Below, piece by piece: positions 1 through 10,559 of a DNA stretch of 64,000 nt. The first letter of the stretch is position 1. Each line of letters begins with the position of its first letter. The DNA is from Absidia repens (taxonomy: Eukaryota > Mucoromycota > Mucoromycetes > Mucorales > Cunninghamellaceae), in NCBI GenBank assembly GCA_002105175.1, contig MCGE01000001.1, positions 1,302,001-1,366,000 on the forward strand, read 5' to 3'. The notes beneath the pieces are model-generated. The model ran no database searches, had not been told where the DNA came from, and saw only the letters and a program-made list of their open reading frames with translations. The position numbers were made by a program, and so were the translations under genes.

Positions 1-565
1 CATTTCTCGGGATGGTCAGAAATAATTTAATGAAGGGGAGGGGAGGGTGATGAAAAAGTGGACCTGAAGTATAAGGCATGAGAGAGACTAATGATAAAAA
101 TAAAAGCGACATGACATATTTTATTGAGATATAGAAATATTAATATATGAAACTAACACTAAACCAATACGATAAAATTCATAACACTATTCTAAGATGA
201 AGATTATTCTAATGGTGGTTCGCAATCATGATTCCAAAATGAAAGGGTTTCACCATGTTTATTGTATTGCTCTTTTCAAATTGCCCTTAATTCGAATTCC
301 AAGTCTAATCCAATGGTGGTCCAAAACAAATCACAAATCCAAAATGAAAGGATTTCCCCATGTTGCTTGTATTGCATTTTTCAAAACACCCCAGATTCAA
401 ATTCCAAGGCTAATCCACTGATGATCCAAAATCACAGATCCAAATGAAAGGGCTTTCCCATAGTGTTTGTATTGCACTTCCCGAAGTACCTCTAATTCCA
501 GTTCTAACACTAATCCAAATTCATCTTCGCTCGAATGAGTTTGCCAACGAAATTGATGTCCTAAA
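1..565 (-). repeat. Dispersed repeat family, copy 1 (core triplicated)
   Basis: This is a reverse-oriented copy of the repeat family also seen at about 21.58, 28.13, 42.2 and 53.9 kb. The AATAAA-type end (TTTTATT on this strand) is near 117-125. The flank motif with 'ggcatgagagagactaat' is at about 75-95. The core, which contains 'aatgaaagggtttc', occurs three times in tandem at about 236, 343 and 443, with a period near 100 bp. Each core is followed by a 'tgtattgc' box, whereas other copies have one core. The end near 540-565 matches the 'gttgaatggcgaag...attgatg' end of the copy at 54.1 kb. The element may continue left of the window. Short ORFs inside (197-421, 444-692) look incidental. 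Confidence 0.6.
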
Positions 566-1978
566 AAAAAGGGGCAGTATGTGTGCGGTGTTTAAATGTT
601 TGTGGGGAAAGGCACTTACCTTTTTCAGAAGGAAAGAAATAAAACGAGTTTGCTACATAAAAAACACACACCAAAAAAAAAAAAAAAGATAGCATGTGTG
701 AGGACTAAAGTTAGGGAATAGAGACAATATGTTTTTATTCATGTTTACCTTGTATTGTGCGTCACCATCACACAGTAACCAGCAAAAGAAATAAAACCAT
801 CACAACCATACCACAGTACAGAGTCCAGTGATGTCCAATTGACGTATGTGCTACGTTAAAATATTGGCGCCTTGCCCAAGGACTGAATAGCCAGAGAGAA
901 CGCAGGATAGGCCGACCAAAGATGCAACCCCCATGCGAACGTGACTAAACCAATACCAACTAATGTTGCCCCTTACTGCTGTGACCAGGTGTGGAACGCA
1001 CTCTAACGGACCCCCCATGCGCCTTAGGACAACATCTGATTGTTATATACCAAGCACATCTCCAGCTCAGTAAAACAATCATCATCTATCATCCATCATC
1101 CGGATTACCCCAGATTATCCAGAGATAAAAAGGCCATCCTCGCAAATCACAGCAGCAGCATTCAACGACCTTACATCCCCCCACAAGCCCCACCTACTTG
1201 AACCTGCAAAGGAACATAAGACGTTCGGACAACACCCAACACACACCACCACAAAAACCCTGGCCAGTGAGATGATTGAGATGATCAAGATAAAAAAAAA
1301 AACACCACCATCGTTGTCAGATCCAAAGTCAAAACAAGGTCAGCATCATCAACACAAGACTGGCCGAATTCAAAAAGAGGGAGAGAGAAAGATTATTAGC
1401 AAGCTCCACTTTCAACATAGTCGCCTTCTCATTCATGCTCTGTCTTACATTCCCAAAGGTGTAGGATCTTGTTCAATAAAAAGCGCCTGTGAGTCAAATA
1501 ACAAATTCAGACATACTAAGATCGTCAATCTATAAAACGAATGATACCCTATCAGTACGCTCCATTTTCATTCTGGTCGTCTTCTACTATTCTATTTCTT
1601 ACATTCAACGGCGTACAGTCTTCATAAAACACCCCCAGTGTCGACGTTCAAATCAAGTAAGAAGACTGCGGTCAAACAATGAATAAAAAAGAGAGTTAAA
1701 AGAAAAGAAAAAGAGCAAGGGGGAAAAGGTCTATTTTTGTCCACACTGGTTATCACTGCCGGATATTCGGTAAAACATATTTTTCTACAAGCCCAAAACT
1801 TTCTTTTTGTGCATGGGTTGGATTTTTTTTTTTTTTTTGTGGGTTGTGCGATAAATCGCAAATGTGAAGTGATGCAGGAAAATGGTTCGTTGGATGGGAT
1901 AATTGATTTTATTGACTCTTGTAGAAATAAACTAGTTTGTAATAGCAAGGGGATAAAGTGATAAATTTTTGTAAGGGC
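566..1978. other. Gene-poor stretch; part is LTR-like in layout
   Basis: No gene is supported here. Positions 825-1650 are richer in G+C than their surroundings. They carry a TATA-like TATATACC at about 1050, a CA-rich downstream stretch, an AATAAA at about 1476, and a weak second version of the 'cgtcttct...tcttacattc' stretch (about 1423 and 1577). That order resembles a solo LTR, but I could not define its ends or a target-site duplication. The 87-codon ORF at 1272-1535 has a lysine-rich, low-complexity start and no recognisable domain, so I did not call it. From about 1680 to 1978 the sequence is A-rich, then forms the 3' flank of the next gene. Confidence 0.4.
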
Positions 1979-2520
1979 TTAGGCTGATTGCGCTGGGGCA
2001 GAAGACGCAGAGCCTCCTTCAGCGCCTTTGATGGTGAATTGACCGGTGTAGGCAAGGTTTGGTGAGGTTCCCAATACCAAAGCATCTATGTAAAACAAAG
2101 GAATAATTATAACAAAACCATTTTTTAAGGCACCGCTGCTGTTACTTACAATCATTTCCAGTAGTCAAATTTGATGGAATGTCCCAACTATATGAACCAC
2201 TTTTGGCATCGACATTATTAGCAATCACGGTAATAGGTTGGAGTGCTTGTGGACTACCGTGGCTAAGTTGGATTTGGGAAATTGAATCCACCTGAGGGTT
2301 AATCCTGTACAATAAAAAAAAAATTATAAATAAATATTCCTTCCATACGCATTTTGGATATGAGTGGGACGTGTTCTTACCAAGAAACCACCAATTTTCC
2401 ACCAGCAGTAAAGCTGGCATTTTGAAGTGGCGCCGTAATGCTGACAATGGGTTGTTGAGCATAGACCAAGCAGTTGAAAAGAGCAACCAAAGCGAACAAA
2501 ACGTATTTAATCATCATCAT
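1979..2520 (-). CDS. Small secreted Kre9/Knh1-like protein
   Basis: This codes for a 133-residue protein from three exons: 2520-2381, 2304-2150 and 2085-1979. Both introns have GTAAG donors and TACAG/ATAG acceptors, and the frame closes exactly. Residues 1-21 form a signal peptide (MMMIKY start, hydrophobic core, cut near VYA-QQ). The rest is one Kre9/Knh1-type beta domain, with 'ITAPLQNASFTAGGKLVVSW' near the start and 'LGTSPNLAYTGQFTI' near the end. This fold (Pfam Ser-Thr-rich, Kre9/KNH family) is common in fungal cell-wall and secreted proteins. The tail is rich in Ser and Ala (about the last 12 residues), with no clear GPI signal. The protein is therefore probably secreted or wall-associated. 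Kre9 proper is longer, so a role in beta-1,6-glucan synthesis is not implied. Confidence 0.82.
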
Positions 2521-3586
2521 TTTGAATTATTTTGTATGTTTGAATAAAAAAAAAGTACGGATACCATCGAAGCTACGGTATTTATACAATTTCTGTAAAA
2601 AAAAAACGGATGAGGTGATCAATGCATCAGCGAATCCGCATATAGTAATTGTGTACACTCACCACTGCCAATATCATCATTGCATGCAAAATGGAGCTGG
2701 GGCCCCACTACACTAGTACTAATAAAAAGAGGACTAAAATAAAAAACGCTGGTATGATGACCATTGAGGTTTATTTTTAGTTACAATACCTGCTGAAGCA
2801 AACCCCAGTAACAAGAATAGCTGTCGAATACCTTAATCAGGATGCTTGAACAACAAACAACTCGGCTTGTGCCAAGAGTATGGCGTCCAGTATATATTTC
2901 ACTGTATGATATCGAATGACTAGGGCGTCCGGAGGTTCTTTTTATTGTTATTTTCCTTGGTTGACAAGTTTCATCATTCCTGTTTCAAAAGAAAATCCGA
3001 TTGTCTATCTTTGCAATGAACTCAAAAACGGAGTGTGCCTTGGCGAACCGATGCATTTTTGTACCTTGTGTGACCTTTCTAGCGAAAGAGCTATTCTCCC
3101 GGTACATTTTCACACTCCGCGCCGTTCAGGTGTATTTTTTTTTTCATCTTGTTATTACTGCAAAGTATAATGCCTAGCAAGCACCATATCATTCACATTC
3201 ATTGCACAGTTGGATGGACATAAAAATAACTATCAAGTTGGACCCGAGAATTCACAAAAAAAAAAAAAGAGCGCGTAATAATATTTCGGCGAGCATTCCA
3301 AATTCGGGCACGAGTTCTGGTAGACCAAAACATACAAACAAACAAAACATAAATAAAACAGTGACCAATCGTAAATCTGATAAAGGATAATAATACACAG
3401 TAACAACACAAAGATCACATCCGTTCACCCATAACAATCATAAAATCAATCAAAATCCAAAAGTCTGTCATTAAAAAATGAGAATATTTATTTCATTGAA
3501 GAAAAAAAGATAATATTAATCTAATATACAGTGTGGGGGGCATAATGATGTGAGGGGAAAAAAGGGGTGGGGGATTTGATGGTACG
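2521..3586. other. Intergenic stretch, no gene seen
   Basis: The first few hundred bases are the upstream region of the Kre9-like gene, and the last part is the 3' flank of the Ytp1-like gene. A-runs and AATAA-type motifs are present. The ORFs at 2916-3170 and 3199-3437 have no recognisable domain and no splice partners. Confidence 0.6.
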
Positions 3587-5456
3587 CTATCTATACCCTA
3601 TGGGTGGGCTTGAGTTCCAGAACTTCAGCATCTTCGTCATGTAAAAAGTCGTTGTCCAACAAGTGCCGATCATCACTATCATCGTCATCGTCGTCTTCAT
3701 CCTCATCATCACGGCTGCTATGGTTGTTGTTTGTACGCCGATCTTGGGTTGTTGCTCCAGCAAATCAAATCCAGAGGGAGCTTCTGTATATTGATAGTCG
3801 GAACCGTAACCTGTCAGACGTTCCCAAAGCATAATAAGGACAAAGGCAAACATGAACACCACAAATCCAAATGAAAGTAACACATTGCTGTAAGAACTGA
3901 CATCAATCATTAAAGTAGACAGTAGCTTGAGTTGTTCTTCGGTTGATCCCATGAATAAAAATCCAGCCAGTAGTAATGTCTATGATATAAAGTAGTTAGA
4001 TAATAAAAAAGTACAAGCTCATTAGTAACCTTTTTTTTTAAAAAAATAAGATCTGCATTGGATTGCCTGGCTTAAAACCTTACCAAAGGAGGAATATATT
4101 GCCATGGGTTGATGGTAAAGTCCCCTTCCTTCCAAATAAAACATATTTCAATGATTCGAGAAAGGCCACCCGCCATTAGCATATAGCCAAAATAAGAATG
4201 TATTTGACCACTGTTGGGTACATGTTGAGCGTGACCTTGGAAAGCAACGGCGGTCAATATAATGAGAATAGAAGGAACCACAGTACGTTTGCCTTTCCGA
4301 CTGAGAAGAATACCAAGTAATCCGGCTACCCACCAAATAATTCCCATTGACGTGTGCTGATAATCACCATGACTCCATGAGCTACCCCATCTATGAAAAT
4401 AAAAACAGCATTAGTTACTATATCCTTCAATATACTGGGATAATCTCCCAATCAATTCTATATAAAACAACTAACTACCCAAGACGATTTTTTTTTTACC
4501 TGTGTTCAGTAAACGTGTTGACAATACCCCATAACATGATGACCCAGCTATCGTACCATTCAGGGCTCGTGCCTCGTCGTAGTAGCCAAGGACCACCCAC
4601 ACGTAAAGAAAGTAGCAATAAGATCCCATACGCAGCGAAGGAAGATCCCATAATGAAATGCGCCAAACATTGGCCAGTATGATCTGAAAAGAAAATGTAA
4701 TGTGTGTGAATGAAGAAGGCAGAGGCAACATTTTCGCTTTTTGAAAGCTTTACCTGCATAACAAAATCCAAGTGTAGCAATGACTCCCAACATAATCTGG
4801 ACATAGCCAACTACGGGAATAGATGCGCCCAAGATCTTGTGGAGGCGAACAAACCATTTCCGAATACGACCATGAATGCCTTTTTCCATGTGCAACTTCA
4901 AGTAAACCCCCGCACCAAATTGAATACTAACGACCCATATCACAATGGTAGCAAACCATCGATGAGCAATGTGTGGTTCCTGTTGGTTTTTTTAGCAAGC
5001 AAAGTTGATGAGTGTGATATATGCGTCAGTTGAAAGGAAAATATATCTTACATAATTTCGTCCATCATGAGCATGGGCTAAAAAATACCCGGCAATAAAG
5101 ATAGCAGTTGCCAATATTTGAACAGGAACGTGCCACCTATTTTTGCTTAGACCCAAAACCATACCAATAGGATAAAGAATACCAAACGCTAAGGAATAAA
5201 ATGTTTGTTTTTTGAGTTATCAGCGTGTAAGTAATTCATATATGTATAAAATAGTAGAAGTAGACGGGTGAAACTTACCTACAACCATACAAAAGATATG
5301 TAGAATCATAATAGTGCCAAGTGGTTCAGAAGTGGCAGCAAATTCTTCAAAGAGAGCAGGATCCAAGTCATGACTATGGCCATGACCACTTGGTGCCGAC
5401 GTTTCTTGATGTTCATGATGTCCATCATCAGTACCCATACCCATATCCATATCCAT
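3587..5456 (-). CDS. Ytp1-like multispanning membrane protein
   Basis: Six exons (5456-5279, 5188-5052, 4979-4754, 4683-4500, 4390-4084, 3979-3587) give 474 residues, close to the 459 of yeast Ytp1. The N-terminus is rich in His and Asp/Met (HGHSHD at about 30-36). It is followed by a DUF2427/Ytp1-type succession of hydrophobic helices, including conserved-looking 'HVPVQILATAIF', 'AHRWFATIVIWVVSIQFGAG' and 'WVAGLLGILLSRKGKRTVVP'. The family is of unknown function; some members resemble cytochrome b561 membrane proteins. All five introns keep frame. Two oddities stand out. The bases just before the ATG read like a 3' splice site (CCACCAG), so an upstream signal-peptide exon may exist. The reading frame also appears to slip near 3745-3765, so the last 52 or so residues shown are probably not the native tail (see findings). 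Confidence 0.85.
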
Positions 5457-6048
5457 ACTGGTGGTTAATGTAAGTAAGTCAATGTATAGGAAGAAAATGA
5501 AAGGGAGGTGGGAGTACAAAAATAAAAAAAAGAGAGGACAAGGGAAAAAATGAGATATGAAATTATTACCAAAAAAAAATAACAAAAAAACAGAGCGGGA
5601 ATTAAAATATTCTATGCGTGGAAAGGCACTTGAAAGAGCAACAAAACTGCCAAGCAGAGAATGAGTGATTGCACTAAAAAGATTTGTATAATTTATTAAA
5701 GGAATAACATTGATTGTTGATATTATTTTAAAACTAACATTATCAAGCAGTCGTAAAAATATAATATTAACAATAAAGGGGTCACCAACAAGCCTACAAG
5801 TGATATTCATTGTACAACACACTAATTCGGAGTATGAAAATAAACTGCGAAAAGTAAGTGTCCCTTTTATTTATCTCCACTTTTTTTTTGCTCTTTTTTT
5901 CCTTACTTTACCTTCTACACCCTTATTTTTCGTTGTTAATCTGATCTAAATATATACTCCACCTTTATATATTCCCTTATAAAACTATACCATTGTCCAA
6001 CACTCTTTCAATATTTTTACCTCCTTTTTCCCGTTCACTTCATCTTGT
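5457..6048. promoter_or_regulatory. Shared promoter region between divergent Ytp1-like and arrestin-like genes
   Basis: The region is about 590 bp between two divergently transcribed genes. The side facing the arrestin gene has a TATATA at about 5948-5954 and long pyrimidine runs up to its ATG. The side facing the Ytp1-like gene has T-rich tracts (read on its strand) and may hold an extra 5' exon. No specific factor site was identified. Confidence 0.45.
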
Positions 6049-7618
6049 ATGACGAAAAAGATTATTGCCGTTGATCTTGAATTCCCCAACCAAGTTGAAT
6101 TCTATGGCCCTCGCCCCAACGATAAACACTCAACCTTCCCGAAACGACAAAAACTTCGTGGAAAACTACGTATCGTCACTTCACAGCCAATGAACCTATC
6201 CATGGTGGAAATACGCTTCAAAGGACTGAGTCAACTACATTGGCGGGATCCCCTTACACATTCCTTTTTGGCCAGTCGGATGCATGCTGGAAAAACACTT
6301 CGGAAATCAAAGCATATTTTGTTACAAAATGGAACTATTCCAAGTGGAGTGACTGATCTAGGTAAAGTATAAATAGATAGTGAACATTGAAGAACGTTTA
6401 TGTATATACTGACTTCCTTAGAATTTTTTTTTTAAATATATAGGCTTTGAAATAACGATTCCTGGCTATGTTTGCTCAAGTTACCAAAACGAATACATGA
6501 ATGTCAATTATACAGTATCAGCGAAAATCATGCCAATGGCTAAATTCGCAAAGCATGTCGAAATTGAACGGGCGATCACAATACACAAGACTTTGATGCC
6601 AAAGGATATTGCTAATGGGCTGGTGGCTGGCTATCGAGTGCCTCGGTGTACGATGCGGGGAAAACGAATCGGCTCCTTAACATGGGAATTCAAGGTACCG
6701 AAATGGGCGTGCTTGGAAACCGATATTGAATTTGATGGCGTTCTGAAATCATTAAATGATCAACTCTTGGTGGATATGATTCAAGTCGATGTATTACAAG
6801 AAGAAAACTATTATGATGGCGGAAGGTAAGGGGGCGGGGGAACGGGACAAGGGAACCAATATAAAGTTCATCTTGACTAACTAATTCATTGATTCATATA
6901 TTACATTCATTATTGTTACTATTACTTCATTAGTGATCAATCACGACGACATCTTACCGTTTGTCCCAACGTCCCTTCAACGTATCTTCATCCTCCTTTA
7001 GGCAACACCATTCAATTCAGCTTTCCATTATATACTATTAAAAAGGATACGTTCAAATCAACGATACAAGACAAAAACAACACTTATGTAAAGCGGGACG
7101 ATCTCAACTACTCTTTGGAATCACCTTTCCTCACTGTACGACATTTTATACGCATCATGATTTATACCCGCTATGACGAATCGAACGGCCATCATCAGTC
7201 AATCAAATCACCACCTATTTGTCTTGGACTTCCTATCCACCTTACTGAACGCATTCATGTAGCCAATCAAACTCCCGACGCACTTCCAACATATCAAAAT
7301 GTGGCTCGAGATGGTGAACGCTTACCTGATTATATGACAATGATGACAGCTATGGAGAATGATGACAATGATGACGGCCCGGATAATGGCGACGTCGGTG
7401 ATGATGACGATGAAATGGAAGTAGCGGAACAAGTTGGATCACAGCTTCGGCATCAACCAGAGGATCTTCCTCTGCGTTTATTGGATAATGTATTTGGACA
7501 CTCAAGACACTCCCGTTCTTCAGATATGGCTATGAGCAATCGACAAGCAACTGACAAGCATGGACGCAACTTGGTGATACAGGAACGACGACTAGATGAC
7601 TTTTGGCTGGTACAATAG
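6049..7618 (+). CDS. Arrestin-like (ART-type) trafficking adaptor
   Basis: Three exons (6049-6361, 6444-6825, 6934-7618) give 459 residues. The N-terminal arrestin fold begins at 'VDLEFPNQVEFYGP' and includes 'KLRGKLRI' and 'VEIRFKGLSQLHW', the usual arrestin_N pattern. The C-terminal arrestin sheet follows, with 'YTVSAKI' at about 125 and 'LIPPLGNTIQF-like' strands near 250. The tail (about residues 420-459) has an acidic Asp/Glu/Asn-rich run at about 375-405 and no obvious PPxY motif, although 'LPTYQN' resembles a weak PY site. Fungal ART proteins bring Rsp5/Nedd4 ubiquitin ligase to plasma-membrane transporters to drive endocytosis. That role is inferred from family membership. Introns have standard borders, and the stop is followed by a T-rich, AATAAA-containing 3' region. 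Confidence 0.8.
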
Positions 7619-8364
7619 AATAAATTAGACTCCATTTTCCCTTTTATATATATTACATATTATATACTCTTTATTATTATTATTTATCCTCCTACTCCTC
7701 TTCAATATCCTCCTTTTATTGATGTCCTCCTCCCACTCCCTTCTCTTCCTCTCTATCCCCTTCCCTCTTTTATATGTTATTCATAATAAAATATCTTGCT
7801 TTATATTTTGATTTGTTTTATATGTAATGTCTTCTTTTTTTGTGACTTTTTTAATAAAATAAGTATGTTAAAGTTTAATAAGGATCGTCTTCTCAGAATA
7901 TCGATGACCCTCACTTGGCGCAAAAGAAAAAAAAAAGATTGGCATGATAATGAAAATTTGACTGGATCAAGGAATAAATGGTGTGGAATATCAAATGTTG
8001 TACTTCCCATATACGCTCGCATATGATAACATGGATTATTATTGATATGATCCAACTATTTATTTTTGATAGTGAAAAAAAAAAAAAAAAATTCATCAAG
8101 CAATTACCTCCTTGACCGGCAGTTTGGTCAATTGTTTCCCCTTTGGTCTCCTCGAATATCGGTGTTTGATTTGATTGCAGGAAAAAAAATTCTTCCCTTA
8201 CTTTTTTTTTTTTTGTTGTTCTTCTTTTTCTTTCGCCTTTCAACATCATTCCTTTTGTTTACTACCCTTGATATAGCTAGATATACCTTTAGACCATATA
8301 CCCAATACTGATATATTTATACACATACCCCTTCTTTTGTTATTTTGGACCAATACTGGTATGA
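7619..8364. other. Intergenic stretch, no gene seen
   Basis: The 3' flank of the arrestin-like gene has repeated AATAAA motifs at 7785-7860. It is followed by A/T-rich sequence with long homopolymers and then the upstream region of the PAS-GATA gene (TATAC motifs at about 8280-8330). An in-frame TGA lies directly before the next start codon. Confidence 0.6.
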
Positions 8365-10349
8365 ATGGCAGATGCAACTTGCTTTTGGTCCTTATTGTCA
8401 CTCCAGAATCTAGACTTTATACATGTATCTCCTACTATGGGGTCACGGACGGTATTTTCTGGAAGTGACACAACTATAGAAAACTTACTTTTACACCATT
8501 CATTATTGGATTTTATTCACCCTGACGAAAGGCTACTGGCGAAACAAGACTTGTCTACCTTTTTACAACGCAAAACACTAGCTGGGGCTGTGACAAGGTA
8601 AAATCTTGTAATAGAAAAAAACTAGTATTAGATCCAATGATTGTACTAATACGTTACCATTTCTTCGATATCAGGTGTCGATTACGGTCCTTTGCTTCCA
8701 TTGCCAAAAGTGGATATCCTTTTCAACTCGATGATGACAAGGTAAGGAGACTTCCGCCCCCAACCCCTCGAAAAAAAAAGATGGACAGTGCTTTCTGTTG
8801 TTTATTACTAACGTGCGTTCCTGAATCTTATTCTGTCGTTTTGATATATTGCAGGTTTCCACATGGGATATAGTTGACATGGTGATGTATATTGTAACCG
8901 AAGGAGTTGTCTTGGCTTTCTTCCACAATCAAGGCAAGTACAAGACAGATAGTCAATGGAAGTTATTTGGTTGTTATTGTGATCTATACAGTAACCGCAC
9001 TTACTCTTTTTATAGATAATTGCCAAAAGCATTCCACATGCGGTGAATCCTATTTTACTCCAAAAGTAAGTAAGCATGAAAAAAAAATTCATATACAGTG
9101 CTAAATTAAGATTCATGCAGAGAAAACCCGATCCTGGATGAAATAGCAATTGAATTCAAACAAAAGATGGATCATCATATTAATTATACTTTCTATATCT
9201 TGTTTCTGTTTATTACCGCATTAGGATGCCGGACGTCTTCTGACCACATTGCAGGCTTATCAGCCATTAGGGAGTGCCTTTGTCACCGCCCCCACATCCA
9301 ACAGTAGCAGTACCAACAATGACAATAGCAGCGACACAGTGGATCGGGTACTTCAACTGTACGACAAATGCAGCAAACGACGATTGTTATCTTGGCCCCC
9401 TTCTGATCAATATTATAATCCTGAAGATGGACAGCATTCCACATCATCTTCTCCATCATCACTATTATTACAGGAATCATCATCATCAGCCTCATCTGCA
9501 CAACAAACCCATCAATATCATCCCAGTATTTATAAGTCCTCCTGTATGCAACATATCCATTCACAGTCTGTCATTCCTTATCCCGTTTCACCGTCATCAA
9601 CCAATGCATCATCTACTATACAGGCGGACTCTACATCCCCATCCCATTGTCAGCTGGAACGGATCGTCATCTCATATGGGTGTATTATATTCTACTCATT
9701 CCAGATTAATCAACATACATCAACTAGACCATTCCAACATCATCGATCAACCAGAGACTGCGATGCCCAGGGCGCTATTGATCTTCCTCACTTATCTGAC
9801 TACAGGTATATAAAAAAGAGGGGAAAGAGAAAATGCGATTAATTTTTTATGTGAACTCAGCCTTTTAATTTCATGATAGAAAACTTCCAGAAATTTCATT
9901 ACCATCAATCACCTCGAACAACAATAACAACATCAATGGCAGCTATTCAATGTCCACGAACACGAGCGTACCACCAATAGAATCTCAGCATTATAGTCAT
10001 CCACATCTACAACCACCACCTCAACATCGCCAACATCGTCAACATCGTCATCACCATCATCATCAATATTATGTATCTCCACCTTTGTATCAGCACCAAA
10101 AACAAGTCAAACGATGTGTAAGGTGTAAAACCAGTGACAGTCCTGAGTGGCGAAGAGGACCGACCGGTCATAAAACGTAAGTACAGTCAAATACGATAAT
10201 AGTGACTCATCCAGACCAATAAACTTCATTTTTTATTCTTTTCTTTATTTGATGATAGGCTTTGCAATGCATGTGGCCTGCGATATTCTCGGCTCATGTC
10301 CAAAAAACACTCAGTCAACAACAAAGCTGTCCCAAGAAGGTACTCTTGA
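8365..10349 (+). CDS. PAS and GATA zinc-finger transcription factor
   Basis: I join six coding exons: 8365-8597, 8675-8741, 8855-8933, 9016-9065, 9225-9805, and 9880-10176 plus the last piece 10259-10349, giving 465 residues. Frame is kept throughout. Residues 1-145 form a PAS-type sensor domain ('ATCFWSLLSLQNLDFIHVSP', 'FIHPDERLLAKQDL'). Residues 155-300 carry features of the same family ('KRRLLSWPPSDQYYNPED', 'RIVISYGCIIFYSFQI'). A His-rich stretch precedes a GATA finger of C-X2-C-X18-C-X2-C type ('CVRCKTSDSPEWRRG' then 'LCNACGLRYSRL'). This spacing is the WC-2/plant-like class IVb. The protein probably binds GATA sites and may act as a WC-2-like partner, but light sensing is not shown by sequence. 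The intron after 8933 uses a GC donor. A TGA in frame just upstream fixes the start of this exon. Confidence 0.82.
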
Positions 10350-10479
10350 AATTTATAGTTTATTTGAATGTCACCACGGAAGGAACCAACCAACGATCAG
10401 ATTTTGACACCACCTTCTTTGGGATAAAGTTTTTCAAATGCCGCTGTCTGTGTTTTTTTCCTTAGAATTTTTTTTTTTT

Positions 10480-10559
10480 TGTTTGATACTCCCCCACCCC
10501 TTTTTGTTTGTCTTCTTTCCCCTTCCCTCTTTTTTTTTTTCTTTAATTGACCCCACATC
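10480..10559 (+). promoter_or_regulatory. Pyrimidine-rich leader before prolyl-tRNA synthetase
   Basis: The 80 bases before the ATG of the next gene are almost entirely C and T runs, ending in 'accccacatc' before ATG. Such pyrimidine-rich leaders are typical of strongly expressed fungal housekeeping genes. Only 210 bp separate this ATG from the stop of the PAS-GATA gene, so promoter and upstream 3' region are compressed. Confidence 0.4.

Noticed and set aside
1272..1535. 87-codon ORF, possible small gene
   Set aside because: It starts in a lysine run, has no recognisable domain or splice partners, and lies in the LTR-like block.
3300..3315. 'aattcgggcacgag', similar to a cDNA cloning adaptor
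   Set aside because: It differs by an inserted G and lies in ordinary intergenic DNA with no sign of vector on either side.
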